Positions 7,488 to 15,312 of a stretch of 15,312 nucleotides of DNA are shown in pieces. Positions within the stretch are counted from its first letter, which is position 1. Each line of letters begins with the position of its first letter. This stretch comes from Marisimplicoccus framensis_A (GTDB lineage Bacteria > Bacteroidota > Bacteroidia > Flavobacteriales > Flavobacteriaceae). The position numbers and the translations under genes are program-made. A model generated the notes under the pieces. That model searched no databases. It saw nothing but the letters and a program-made list of their open reading frames with translations, and was not told the DNA's origin. The stretch is from positions 1 through 15,312 of the forward strand of contig JBELLF010000026.1 of NCBI GenBank assembly GCA_042088875.1, read 5' to 3'.

Positions 7488-9182
7488 GTGCAAAAAAATA
7501 AAGAAACTTATACAATTACAGCAGCACTTCCATATGCAAATGGACCTATACATATTGGCCATCTAGCAGGTGTTTATATTCCTGCTGATATATTCGCTAG
7601 ATACAAGAGACTTACAAATAATGATGTTGCATTTATTTGTGGAAGTGATGAACATGGGGTTGCAATTTCGTTAGCATCTAAAAAAGCCTCTATATCCCCT
7701 AAGGAGTTAATTGATAAATATGATAGAATGATAAAAAAATCATTTAATGAATTTGGAATTTTATTTGATAATTATTCAAGAACATCAAATAATATTCATC
7801 ATAAAACTTCTTTAAATTTTTTTGAGAATCTTAAAGAAAAAAATCTTTTTTCACTAATTAAATCAGAACAATTTTTCGATAAGGACGAGAATCAATTTTT
7901 GGCTGATAGATATATCTCTGGTACTTGTCCTATATGCGGTTTTGATGAAGCGTATGGAGATCAATGTGAAAAGTGTGGATCAACTTTGAGTCCCGAGGAA
8001 TTGAAAAATCCTAAATCAACTATCTCTAATTCAACCCCAATTATCAAAGAGACTAGACACTATTATATAAAACTTGATGAGTTTGAGGAATTCATTAGAA
8101 ACTGGATAACGGTTGAAAATAAAGATAAATGGAAGACAAATGTTGTTGGACAGGTTAAGTCATGGTTAGATAGTGGTTTAAAACCAAGGGCAGTTACAAG
8201 AGATTTGGATTGGGGTGTACCTGTAAAAATAGATGATGAAGATGGCAAGGTGCTATATGTTTGGTTTGAGGCACCTATTGGATATATCTCATCTACTATT
8301 GAATGGGCTAAAGCAAATGACAAAGATTGGGAACAATATTGGAAAAATCCAGAAACTAATCTTATTCACTTTATTGGTAAAGACAATATTGTTTTTCATT
8401 GTATAATTTTTCCAATTATGCTAAGAATGTTTGGTGATTTTATTCTACCCAAAAATGTTCCAGCAAATGAATTCCTAAATCTTGAAGGCAATAAGATTTC
8501 AACATCTAGGAACTGGGCAGTTTGGCTTCATGAATATTTAATTGATTTTCCAAACATGCAAGATGTATTAAGATATGTATTAACATCTACATGTCCTGAA
8601 ACAAAAGATAATGACTTCACTTGGAAAGACTTTCAAACCAGAAATAACAGTGAATTAGTTGCTATTTATGGAAACTTTACCAACAGGGTTCTTTCATTAA
8701 TAAATAAATATTATGATGGTAAAATACCAAATCCTATTTCAAAAAATAATAATGATGAATTAATACTAAATGAAGTCAAATCCTTAAAGAGTAAAATTAA
8801 ACTGTGCTTGAATGAATTTAAATTTAGAGAAGCAGTAAAAAACTTAATGAATATAGCAAGAGTCGGTAATAAACATCTTGCAGAAACAGAGCCATGGAAA
8901 ATTAAAGAATCTGATCCTGAAAGAGTAGAACAGATTCTTCAAACTTCATATATAATAATTTCTTATTTATCAGTTCTTTCTGAACCATTTCTTCCTTTTA
9001 CATCTATTAAATTAAAAAAAATGATTGGGTTAAATAATTTTAGCTGGGATATGTTAGACAATGTCATTGAAAATATTGACTACAGCTATAAAATCGATAA
9101 AATAGAAATGTTATTTAGAAAAATTGAAGATTCTGAGATAGAGCTTCAAATAAATAAATTAAAGGGCAATCTTAATTCATAG
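7488..9182 (+). CDS. metG: Methionyl-tRNA synthetase (short form)
   Basis: This enzyme charges tRNA-Met with methionine. The class I signatures are HIGH (22-25, in PIHIGHLAG) and KISTS (336-340, the KMSKS loop, in KISTSRNWAVW). The zinc knuckle has Cys147, Cys150, Cys160 and Cys163 (CPIC and CEKC). The helical anticodon-binding domain occupies about 370-540. The protein ends at residue 564, just after the segment RKIEDSEIELQINKL. The usual Bacteroidota enzyme (about 680-690) goes on into a Trbp111-like OB-fold tRNA-binding and dimerisation domain, which is missing here. The start is GTG: a TAA lies directly before it in frame, and no ATG or TTG exists upstream of the HIGH motif. The gene is divergent from dnaE, and its end overlaps the lipoprotein gene by 11 bases tail to tail. 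Confidence 0.95.
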   Translation: MQKNKETYTITAALPYANGPIHIGHLAGVYIPADIFARYKRLTNNDVAFICGSDEHGVAISLASKKASISPKELIDKYDRMIKKSFNEFGILFDNYSRTSNNIHHKTSLNFFENLKEKNLFSLIKSEQFFDKDENQFLADRYISGTCPICGFDEAYGDQCEKCGSTLSPEELKNPKSTISNSTPIIKETRHYYIKLDEFEEFIRNWITVENKDKWKTNVVGQVKSWLDSGLKPRAVTRDLDWGVPVKIDDEDGKVLYVWFEAPIGYISSTIEWAKANDKDWEQYWKNPETNLIHFIGKDNIVFHCIIFPIMLRMFGDFILPKNVPANEFLNLEGNKISTSRNWAVWLHEYLIDFPNMQDVLRYVLTSTCPETKDNDFTWKDFQTRNNSELVAIYGNFTNRVLSLINKYYDGKIPNPISKNNNDELILNEVKSLKSKIKLCLNEFKFREAVKNLMNIARVGNKHLAETEPWKIKESDPERVEQILQTSYIIISYLSVLSEPFLPFTSIKLKKMIGLNNFSWDMLDNVIENIDYSYKIDKIEMLFRKIEDSEIELQINKLKGNLNS

Positions 9183-9681
9183 AATCTACTAGTATTGATT
9201 TTATCATATTAGCTGAGTAGTTGTAAAAAACAAAAATTTTATTAAGTTCTTCCAGTCCCTCGCTCTTATTTAACTTTGATAGATTATGTTTTGTTTTTTG
9301 TATTTGAATATCAAGAAGCTTAAGTCGCCCTTTGATTTCGGGACTACTAATAAATAAATCAAAATCCGATTTCAAGACCCCTCTTGAGTTATTTACCAAT
9401 TTATTTAATATATCTTCAAGATATTTTGCATCATTATCATTATATCCAGAAATTGAATTAGCTAAAACTAAAATATTAGATTTAAGAATTCTGAACTCAG
9501 TCCATTCATCTAGATTATACTCAGTTTCGAAATCTTCTTCAAATGTTACAGGAATTTCATATTCAATTATATCTAATTGATTTTCATCAACTGAGGTTTC
9601 AGTATTAGATTCAATTTTTTGATTACAAGATGTTAAAATAATTATTGCAAATAAAAATTTCTTATCTAAAATTCCAATCAT
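9172..9681 (-). CDS. Putative lipoprotein of unknown function
   Basis: I do not recognise this family. The 169-residue product starts MIGILDKKFLFAIIILTSC. A lysine pair, a hydrophobic run and a lipobox-like ILTS-Cys (Cys19) indicate a lipidated envelope protein. After the cysteine comes an acidic, low-complexity stretch (about 20-50). The rest is predicted mostly helical and rich in Leu, Lys and Asn, without obvious catalytic motifs. The frame is open for 14 more codons upstream to another ATG (9723), but that start would place the signal segment behind a polar, cysteine-containing leader, so I prefer the inner ATG. Its 3' end overlaps metG, and its 5' end faces the crtI unit across a short gap that may hold both promoters. 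Confidence 0.7.
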   Translation of the reverse strand: MIGILDKKFLFAIIILTSCNQKIESNTETSVDENQLDIIEYEIPVTFEEDFETEYNLDEWTEFRILKSNILVLANSISGYNDNDAKYLEDILNKLVNNSRGVLKSDFDLFISSPEIKGRLKLLDIQIQKTKHNLSKLNKSEGLEELNKIFVFYNYSANMIKSILVDSMN

Positions 9682-9683
9682 AA

Positions 9684-9715
9684 TTGAACTAAATCTACAA
9701 TATTTTATACTTTTA
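9684..9715 (+). promoter_or_regulatory. Candidate promoter of the small ORF-crtI unit
   Basis: TTG (9684-9686), a 21-base spacer and TACTTTTA (9708-9715) match the Bacteroidota pattern except for the last base of the -7 box (A instead of G). A start about 7 bases later would leave a leader of roughly a dozen bases before the small-ORF ATG at 9734. The motif is common in AT-rich DNA, so this is a weak call. Confidence 0.35.
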
Positions 9716-9733
9716 TCATTCATTATTTTTTAC

Positions 9734-9829
9734 ATGACTAAATCGTTTGTTGCTTTTATAGTTATTTTATCAATGATTGTAGTACTTGGATCTATTCTCT
9801 ATGACTACCTCACCTCTAAAAATGACTAA
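9734..9829 (+). CDS. Small single-pass membrane protein upstream of crtI
   Basis: A 31-codon frame starts MTKSFVAFIVILSMIV and continues as one hydrophobic helix (about residues 4-23) ending in a short polar tail, YLTSKND. Its stop overlaps the crtI start in the 8-base sequence ATGACTAA, a typical translational-coupling arrangement. There is no known family I can name. In favour of a real gene: the overlap, a candidate promoter about 20 bases upstream of its ATG, and a clean basic-hydrophobic-polar layout. Against: in DNA this AT-rich, short hydrophobic frames arise by chance. If real, it probably acts at the inner membrane where carotenoid precursors are made, but that is inference from position only. 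Confidence 0.5.
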   Translation: MTKSFVAFIVILSMIVVLGSILYDYLTSKND

Positions 9830-11291
9830 AAAAATTTTAATTATTGGTTCTGGTTTCTCCTCTATTTCTGCGGCAACTTATCTAGCAGATAAAGGTTATG
9901 ATGTAACTGTATTTGAGAAGAATTCTTCGTTTGGTGGTAGAGCTAGAAAATTTGAAGCTAACGGGTTCACTTTTGATATGGGTCCATCTTGGTATTGGAT
10001 GCCTGATGTTTTTGAGAAATATTTTAATGACTTTGGTAAATCTGTTAGTGACTTCTATAATTTGAAAAAATTAGATCCAGCTTACAGAGTTTATTTTGGA
10101 AAAAATGATTACATAGAGATTGAAGATAGCCTTGAAAAAATAAGTGAAACGTTTGAAAAGATTGAAAAAGGTGCTTCAAAAAATCTCTTAAAATTTATGG
10201 CTGAGGCTAAGAATAATTATTCTGTTGCTATGGAAAAGGTAGTTTATAAACCTGGGAAATCAATTCTAGAATTAGTTACTCCTGGAACTATCAGAAGGTT
10301 AAGATACTTTACAACTAATATAAAATCTGAAGTTAGTAGATATTTCAAAAATAAGAAGCTTCGTCAAATAATGGAATTCCCTGTTTTATTTCTTGGTGCT
10401 AAACCAGAAAAGACTCCTGCTTTTTATAATATAATGAATCATGCCGATTTAGGCCTGGGTACCTGGTTCCCAGAAAAAGGAGGTATGCATAAAGTTGTTG
10501 AGTCAATGATTAAACTTGCAAAAGAAAAAGGAGTAAATTTTAAATCAGATCAAAATGTAGATGAGATAATGGTTAGTAATAAAAGAATTAAAGGTGTCAT
10601 CTCAAATGGCAAAGAATTTCCTGCAGATATTGTTATTAGTGGAGCTGATTATAATCACACCGAGAAACTAATTCCTAATCATTTAAAAAATTATGATGAT
10701 TCATTTTGGGATAAAAAAGTTTTTGCACCTTCTTCACTTCTATTTTATCTAGGCTTAAATAAAAAAGTAAAAAAATTACCTCATCATAATTTATTTTTTG
10801 ATGTTGATATGAATGATCATGCTTCTGAAATATATGATAATCCTAAATGGCCTGAATCTCCACTTTTCTATCTGAATTTCCCTTCATTAAGTGACAAAAG
10901 TATGGCACCAGATGGCTGTGAAAATTGTTTTATACTAATTCCAATTGCTCCAGACCTAGAAGATAAAGAAGAAATAAGAGAAAAATATTTAAATATTATT
11001 CTAAAAAGGATAGAGGATATCTCAGGCGAAAAAATAAATGATAATATAATCTTCAAAAAATCATTTTGTGTTAAAGACTTTATGGATGATTATAACTCAT
11101 ACAAAGGAAATGCTTATGGGTTAGCAAACACATTATTTCAAACCTCAATCTTTAAACCAAAGATGAAAAGCAAGAAAATAAAGGGACTATATTTTACTGG
11201 ACAACTAACTGTTCCAGGACCTGGTGTACCTCCATCATTAATATCTGGAAAAATTGTTTCAGATGTTGTTATGCAGGATTTTCTGTATTAA
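9822..11291 (+). CDS. crtI: Phytoene desaturase-type carotenoid oxidoreductase
   Basis: This is an FAD-dependent CrtI-family enzyme that introduces double bases-conjugating double bonds into phytoene on the route to lycopene and coloured carotenoids, at the membrane surface. The 489-residue product has an N-terminal Rossmann FAD motif GSGFSS (9-14), Glu32 at the end of the second strand (VFEKN), GGRA (38-41) and the DMGPSWYWMPD segment typical of the family. The C-terminal FAD signature runs from GLYFTGQ to GVPPSLISGK (about 455-477). The start is the ATG at 9822; an upstream TTG in frame adds 12 residues lacking family similarity. No other carotenoid gene (crtB, crtE, crtY, crtZ) is nearby. 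A related desaturase role (CrtD-like) cannot be excluded. Its 3' end overlaps the helicase-nuclease gene by 23 bases, tail to tail. Confidence 0.88.
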   Translation: MTKKILIIGSGFSSISAATYLADKGYDVTVFEKNSSFGGRARKFEANGFTFDMGPSWYWMPDVFEKYFNDFGKSVSDFYNLKKLDPAYRVYFGKNDYIEIEDSLEKISETFEKIEKGASKNLLKFMAEAKNNYSVAMEKVVYKPGKSILELVTPGTIRRLRYFTTNIKSEVSRYFKNKKLRQIMEFPVLFLGAKPEKTPAFYNIMNHADLGLGTWFPEKGGMHKVVESMIKLAKEKGVNFKSDQNVDEIMVSNKRIKGVISNGKEFPADIVISGADYNHTEKLIPNHLKNYDDSFWDKKVFAPSSLLFYLGLNKKVKKLPHHNLFFDVDMNDHASEIYDNPKWPESPLFYLNFPSLSDKSMAPDGCENCFILIPIAPDLEDKEEIREKYLNIILKRIEDISGEKINDNIIFKKSFCVKDFMDDYNSYKGNAYGLANTLFQTSIFKPKMKSKKIKGLYFTGQLTVPGPGVPPSLISGKIVSDVVMQDFLY

Positions 11292-14200
11292 TAAATTCGT
11301 TTGTTTCAATTATATCCGTTATAATATCAACTAATAGTTTTTCTACTTCTTTTATACTTATCTGAGTATGATCTTTAATTGAAATAAATGGAGAAGTACT
11401 TTTTTTCACTGAATAAATTCCTATTTGGCCAATATCCCGATCTTTATAATTATTTGATACAAGTAATTTATAGATAAGTAATTGTAACAAATTTGAATAT
11501 TTGTAGTCTAACTTAATTTTATCTATATTTTTTATATCTAGAACTGTTGGATTTACCAATCCTGACTTATAATCAATAATTCTTATTTTTCCATTGAATA
11601 AGTCAATTCTATCAATAATACCATTAATTTTAACTGTTGTATTATTTACAGTAATTTCAGATGATATTCTTTCTTCTAGTGATAAAATCTTAATCTTAGC
11701 TTTTTCTTTAGTTAATTGTTCTTTTTCAAAATTTAAAATATTAGTTATGTAATCTTTAACGATTTCTATAAAAATTAAGTTTTTACCTTCTGGTTTCTTG
11801 GAGTATAATTCTATGAAAGATTCACTAGTTTGGTTATCTATATTTCTTCTCATTTTTTCAATATGCTCTAATTCAAGATCTATCATTTTAAAGGGATTAT
11901 AAAGTTTTTCAATTACCTCATGTATTAATGTTCCTTGATCCATATAACTTAAATATTTTGAATCTTCAATATCATCTATTCCTAAAATTTTTTGTTCGTA
12001 AAATAAATAGGGATTCTTAATAAATAAGCTTAATGTAGATGCTGAAATTCCTGATTTTAAAATATCATTTATTTTTTGATCAATTCTTTTATCACTTTTA
12101 ATTTCCTCGTTAGTTTGATTATCAAATGTTATTTTTTGAGTTATAGAATTGTAAGAGATATTATAATTAGTATCTAAGAGCTCCAGTTGCTTTATGAATC
12201 TACTTTTCTCACCGTTTATAAATGATGATAGATCTGAGTCAAAAGTTAGGTGCACTTCTTTAGAGTTTTCGACGAGATTATAAAATAAAGTGGAAATATA
12301 TTTTTCCTTCTCAATTAGATTTAAACTTTCAAATTCATTTTTTTTTCTGTTAGATACAAAATCACTATTTATCTCATTAAATGGAAATAACCCTTCATTC
12401 ATATTACTAATTATAACATGATCATATTTTGAATTATCATAATCCAAAATATGATAGTTCGATGACATACTCACATGATTTGAGTTAAACAGATTCACTA
12501 GGTCAACTAATTTATGATTGCTAAAAAAGACATAAACTCTTGCTTTATTATTTTTATTGTAGATTGATGAAAGGGTATCAGAAATATATTTGGCTTGATT
12601 TAGATTACCTGAAGTTGATACAATTTTTATTCTACCACTACAGTCTAATTTTTCCTTATTATCTAGCTTAATGTCATATTTTAATTTCTTACCAAAAGAA
12701 AAATTATTTTTACATGACTTATAGTCAAGAAACTCATTAATCAGGGAAGATATACTATTAGTGCTTACTTTATTATTATTTGCAAAAATATAAAGCTCTT
12801 TCTCAGCCCTAGTAAATGCAACATATAATAGATTGATTGAGTCAATATAGTTGTTTAGAACTGTACTGTCATATACTTCTTTAAGGTAATGTCCATTTTG
12901 ATTCAAGTCTTTTATCCTTTTAATTAACATCCACTTCAAAGATTCAATTTCACTGAAAGGTTCATATAGCCATAAAGAATCATTAAAAATATTTTCATCT
13001 AACTTATCATTGTATATTGGAAGTATTACTGCAGGATATTCAAGACCCTTTGATTTATGAATTGTTGATATACAAACTGACTTTTGATTGTCAGGGAGGC
13101 TAAGATTAATTTTATCTAAATTTTTAGTCCAATAATTTAAATACTCATTCACTGAGTCATTTGATTTTTCAAGAAATTCAAATATGTTATCTATAAATGC
13201 TGCTAAAAAAATATTATTCAAATCAATTTTAAAAATTGAGCAACAATATTTGACAGAGTCTAAAATATTGAGATTTAGAAAATAGTTTAAATCAAATTTT
13301 TCATTTGAAATTTTACTAAGGAAATCATTAATATTTATCTTATCGAGATTGTCAAAGAAACAATCATTTATTGTTAAATAATCCCCTTCAAAATAATTTC
13401 TTTTATAAAGAAAGTCAATTATATTTTTTCTCTCAGTATAATTATTTTCAGAGATACTTAACTTGAATATTGAAATAACAAATTGAACAATTTCAGAATT
13501 TTTTATTTGTAAAATATCACTTGAAACAAGATCAAAATCGGATGAATCAATATTATGTATTAGCTCTTTAGCATATTTATTTTTTCTAACTAAAATTATA
13601 ATCTCTGAAGGAAGATACCCGCGATTTAACAAATCCAGTATTTGATTTTCAATCTTTTCGTAAAAAGTATCTGAATCATATAATTCTATTTCAACATAAC
13701 CATCTTCTTTTTTTGTTGATTTTTGTTTGAAATTTAAAAGACTTGAATTGTATATTTTCAAATCTAGACTATTTGTTAAGTAGGAAAAAAACTCAGAATT
13801 AAAATCAACTATATTTTTTAAACTCCTGTAATTTGTGTCAATTTTTTCTATTTCTGGATTTATATGAAAAGGATTAGTCTCACCAAGAATAAGATTTACA
13901 AATTGATTTATTCTACTCCCTCTCCACCTATAAATTGATTGTTTAGGATCTCCAACAATTAATAAAGAACCTTTAGTGCCATCATGAGACTCACTTTGAA
14001 TTGAATTAGAAATTAAAGGAATTAAATTTTCCCACTGAAGCTCAGAAGTATCCTGAAATTCATCAATAAAAAAATTTGAAAATCTTGAGCCTAGCTTCTC
14101 ATAAATTAATGGAGCATCATTTGATTTAACAAGTGAGTTTAATTCAGTATTAAATTTTGAAATTAATTTGATGTTATTGTCACTTTGAATTTTATTAATC

Positions 14201-15213
14201 TTATTTTCAATTAAGTTTATTAGAGACAGAGAAGGTAAATGAGACAGAAATGAATTTAAAACAAAAACATCTAAAATTGTTTTGTTTATTTCATTGTAAT
14301 TATTAAGTAACGAAGATCTTATTTTTTCAATTATATCAGATTTGCTATTGCTCAAAGATTTATTATATAAACTTGTGTCACCACTGAGTGATTTATATAT
14401 AGACTCATTTATGTTAAGCTGGTCATTGATGATTAGATTGTTCAAATAATTCGGGAAGTAGCTTCCTCTAAAATCATCGAAATCAAGACCATTAGTTGAT
14501 ATTAGCTCTATACTTTTTATTGCAAGATTTCTTAAGTTTTCTTTTTTCTCATTTTTAAGATTATTAACATCTAATTTCATTTGAGAAAAAAATTCTTTAT
14601 TCTTTTGACTGAAGTATTCAATCTGATCTCTATTTGATTCTTTATCAATTAAAACAATAAATTCCCTTAAATCATGTGAGATATCCCAGCTTTTGTTTAT
14701 AGATGTTTTGAATCTTGCAAAATCTATCAATTGATTCTTTAAATCATCATCATTATTAATATCTATGAAAATATCATCAATAACTTGATCGATATAAACC
14801 ATACTATCTAACTCAACCAAATAATCTTTATCAATGTCAGATTCAGATTTAAATGACTTAAGAATATTATTGGTAAAACTGTCAATTGTCATGACATTGA
14901 AACTTGAATAGTTATAAAGAATGTTTTCTAAAATTATAAAAGCCTTTTCTTTGATTTCTGTATTATTTAGAGTTGTTTTACTTGAAACTATATCGATTAT
15001 AACATTTTCATTTTCATTTACTATAATATTTAGATAAGATAAAATTCTGTCTTTCATTTCAGAAGAAGCTTTATTAGTAAATGTTAATGCAAGCATCGAC
15101 TTATAATGATCATCTTTTTTTGAATTTAATAGTTGAGCTATAAACTCAATTGCTAGGTAGAATGTTTTACCTGACCCTGCAGATGAGTTTATGATTTTAT
15201 AAGAATAGCTCAT
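11269..15213 (-). CDS. AddA/RecB-type helicase-nuclease, apparently fused to an AddB-like C-terminal half
   Basis: This protein would process double-strand breaks: an ATP-driven UvrD-family helicase joined to a RecB-family nuclease (1314 residues). Helicase motifs: Walker A SSAGSGKT (10-17), LALTFTNKA (41-49), motif II DEFQD (384-388), motif III GDPKQSIYRWRG (421-432), TNYRS (460-464), motif V ISTIHKSKGLEYP (715-727) and motif VI LLYVAFTRAE (795-804). From about 860 on it resembles the C-terminal half of Bacteroidota AddB: a QAK-containing segment near 873, NMNEGLFP (937-944), GEKSRFI (1001-1007) and NPYLFYEQKILGI (1067-1079). The PD-(D/E)XK nuclease residues are His1098, Asp1201 (GIIDRID) and Asp1214/Lys1216 (DYKSG). 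No cysteines surround the nuclease, so no AddB iron-sulfur cluster. An in-frame TAA directly before the ATG fixes the start. Confidence 0.88.
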   Translation of the reverse strand: MSYSYKIINSSAGSGKTFYLAIEFIAQLLNSKKDDHYKSMLALTFTNKASSEMKDRILSYLNIIVNENENVIIDIVSSKTTLNNTEIKEKAFIILENILYNYSSFNVMTIDSFTNNILKSFKSESDIDKDYLVELDSMVYIDQVIDDIFIDINNDDDLKNQLIDFARFKTSINKSWDISHDLREFIVLIDKESNRDQIEYFSQKNKEFFSQMKLDVNNLKNEKKENLRNLAIKSIELISTNGLDFDDFRGSYFPNYLNNLIINDQLNINESIYKSLSGDTSLYNKSLSNSKSDIIEKIRSSLLNNYNEINKTILDVFVLNSFLSHLPSLSLINLIENKINKIQSDNNIKLISKFNTELNSLVKSNDAPLIYEKLGSRFSNFFIDEFQDTSELQWENLIPLISNSIQSESHDGTKGSLLIVGDPKQSIYRWRGSRINQFVNLILGETNPFHINPEIEKIDTNYRSLKNIVDFNSEFFSYLTNSLDLKIYNSSLLNFKQKSTKKEDGYVEIELYDSDTFYEKIENQILDLLNRGYLPSEIIILVRKNKYAKELIHNIDSSDFDLVSSDILQIKNSEIVQFVISIFKLSISENNYTERKNIIDFLYKRNYFEGDYLTINDCFFDNLDKININDFLSKISNEKFDLNYFLNLNILDSVKYCCSIFKIDLNNIFLAAFIDNIFEFLEKSNDSVNEYLNYWTKNLDKINLSLPDNQKSVCISTIHKSKGLEYPAVILPIYNDKLDENIFNDSLWLYEPFSEIESLKWMLIKRIKDLNQNGHYLKEVYDSTVLNNYIDSINLLYVAFTRAEKELYIFANNNKVSTNSISSLINEFLDYKSCKNNFSFGKKLKYDIKLDNKEKLDCSGRIKIVSTSGNLNQAKYISDTLSSIYNKNNKARVYVFFSNHKLVDLVNLFNSNHVSMSSNYHILDYDNSKYDHVIISNMNEGLFPFNEINSDFVSNRKKNEFESLNLIEKEKYISTLFYNLVENSKEVHLTFDSDLSSFINGEKSRFIKQLELLDTNYNISYNSITQKITFDNQTNEEIKSDKRIDQKINDILKSGISASTLSLFIKNPYLFYEQKILGIDDIEDSKYLSYMDQGTLIHEVIEKLYNPFKMIDLELEHIEKMRRNIDNQTSESFIELYSKKPEGKNLIFIEIVKDYITNILNFEKEQLTKEKAKIKILSLEERISSEITVNNTTVKINGIIDRIDLFNGKIRIIDYKSGLVNPTVLDIKNIDKIKLDYKYSNLLQLLIYKLLVSNNYKDRDIGQIGIYSVKKSTSPFISIKDHTQISIKEVEKLLVDIITDIIETNEFINTENPA

Positions 15214-15222
15214 TTATGATTA

Positions 15223-15252
15223 TTGATACTTAACAAAATAATCCTATTTTTG
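15223..15252 (+). promoter_or_regulatory. Bacteroidota-type promoter of the superoxide dismutase gene
   Basis: TTG (15223-15225), a 19-base spacer and TATTTTTG (15245-15252) match the consensus TTG-N(17-23)-TAnnTTTG exactly. The start would fall near 15259, a few bases before the ATG at 15266. It is the best promoter match in the window and lies in the 52-base gap between the divergent helicase-nuclease and superoxide dismutase genes. Confidence 0.6.
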
Positions 15253-15265
15253 TAAATAAAAAATT

Positions 15266-15312
15266 ATGGCTTTTGAATTACCTAAATTAAATTATGCTTT
15301 TGATGCATTAGA
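15266..15312 (+). CDS. Superoxide dismutase, Fe/Mn type (5' end only)
   Basis: Fifteen codons are visible before the right edge, reading MAFELPKLNYAFDAL. This matches the conserved N-terminus of bacterial Fe/Mn superoxide dismutases (FELP-LPYAYDALEP and variants), which convert superoxide to oxygen and hydrogen peroxide in the cytoplasm. The metal ligands lie beyond the window, so iron and manganese forms cannot be told apart. A strong promoter match just upstream supports this start. Confidence 0.85.
   Translation, partial: MAFELPKLNYAFDAL

Noticed and set aside
9786..9821. Twelve-codon upstream extension of crtI from a TTG
   Set aside because: The added residues lie within the small ORF in another frame and precede the normal CrtI start just before the Rossmann motif.
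9734..9830. The same nine bases ATGACTAAA at the starts of the small ORF and crtI
   Set aside because: MTK is a common N-terminus in Lys-rich, AT-rich genomes and the flanks differ, so a duplication is not supported.

Overview
The window is about 15 kb of very AT-rich, densely packed chromosomal DNA. It most likely comes from a marine, streamlined member of the Bacteroidota (Flavobacteriia-like). Four things point there. The DnaE carries its proofreading exonuclease at its own N-terminus. The MetRS has the KISTS version of the KMSKS loop. There are no clear Shine-Dalgarno sequences before the starts. Several promoter candidates match the Bacteroidota pattern TTG-N(17-23)-TAnnTTTG rather than the classical -35/-10 boxes. 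Gaps between genes are mostly under 75 bases, and two convergent gene pairs overlap at their 3' ends. No mobile element, CRISPR array, phage gene or rRNA was seen.

Layout: (1) the 3' end of an unidentified gene, closed by a perfect intrinsic terminator; (2) rmuC on the + strand, converging with dacB (PBP4-type D,D-peptidase) on the - strand, with a one-directional terminator between them; (3) on the - strand, dnaE, then trxA, then tRNA-Asp(GUC), ended by a strong terminator only about a dozen bases before dacB; (4) metG on the + strand, divergent from dnaE; (5) a small unknown lipoprotein gene on the - strand, overlapping the end of metG; (6) a 31-codon membrane micro-ORF whose stop overlaps the start of a crtI-type carotenoid desaturase on the + strand; (7) a 1314-residue helicase-nuclease on the - strand, overlapping the end of crtI; (8) the first 15 codons of an Fe/Mn superoxide dismutase behind a very good promoter match.

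The genes are mainly housekeeping: replication (dnaE), recombination and repair (the AddA/AddB-like helicase-nuclease, rmuC), translation (metG, tRNA-Asp), redox (trxA, superoxide dismutase), cell wall (dacB) and pigment (crtI). I see no defence or biosynthetic cluster. The points most worth a second look are architectural: a single-chain protein that looks like an AddA helicase joined to the C-terminal half of AddB; a DnaE with a fused exonuclease, a decayed PHP metal site and a possible second clamp-binding motif just after the exonuclease; a small membrane ORF probably coupled to crtI; and a terminator that can fold in one direction only because of G-U wobble pairs.
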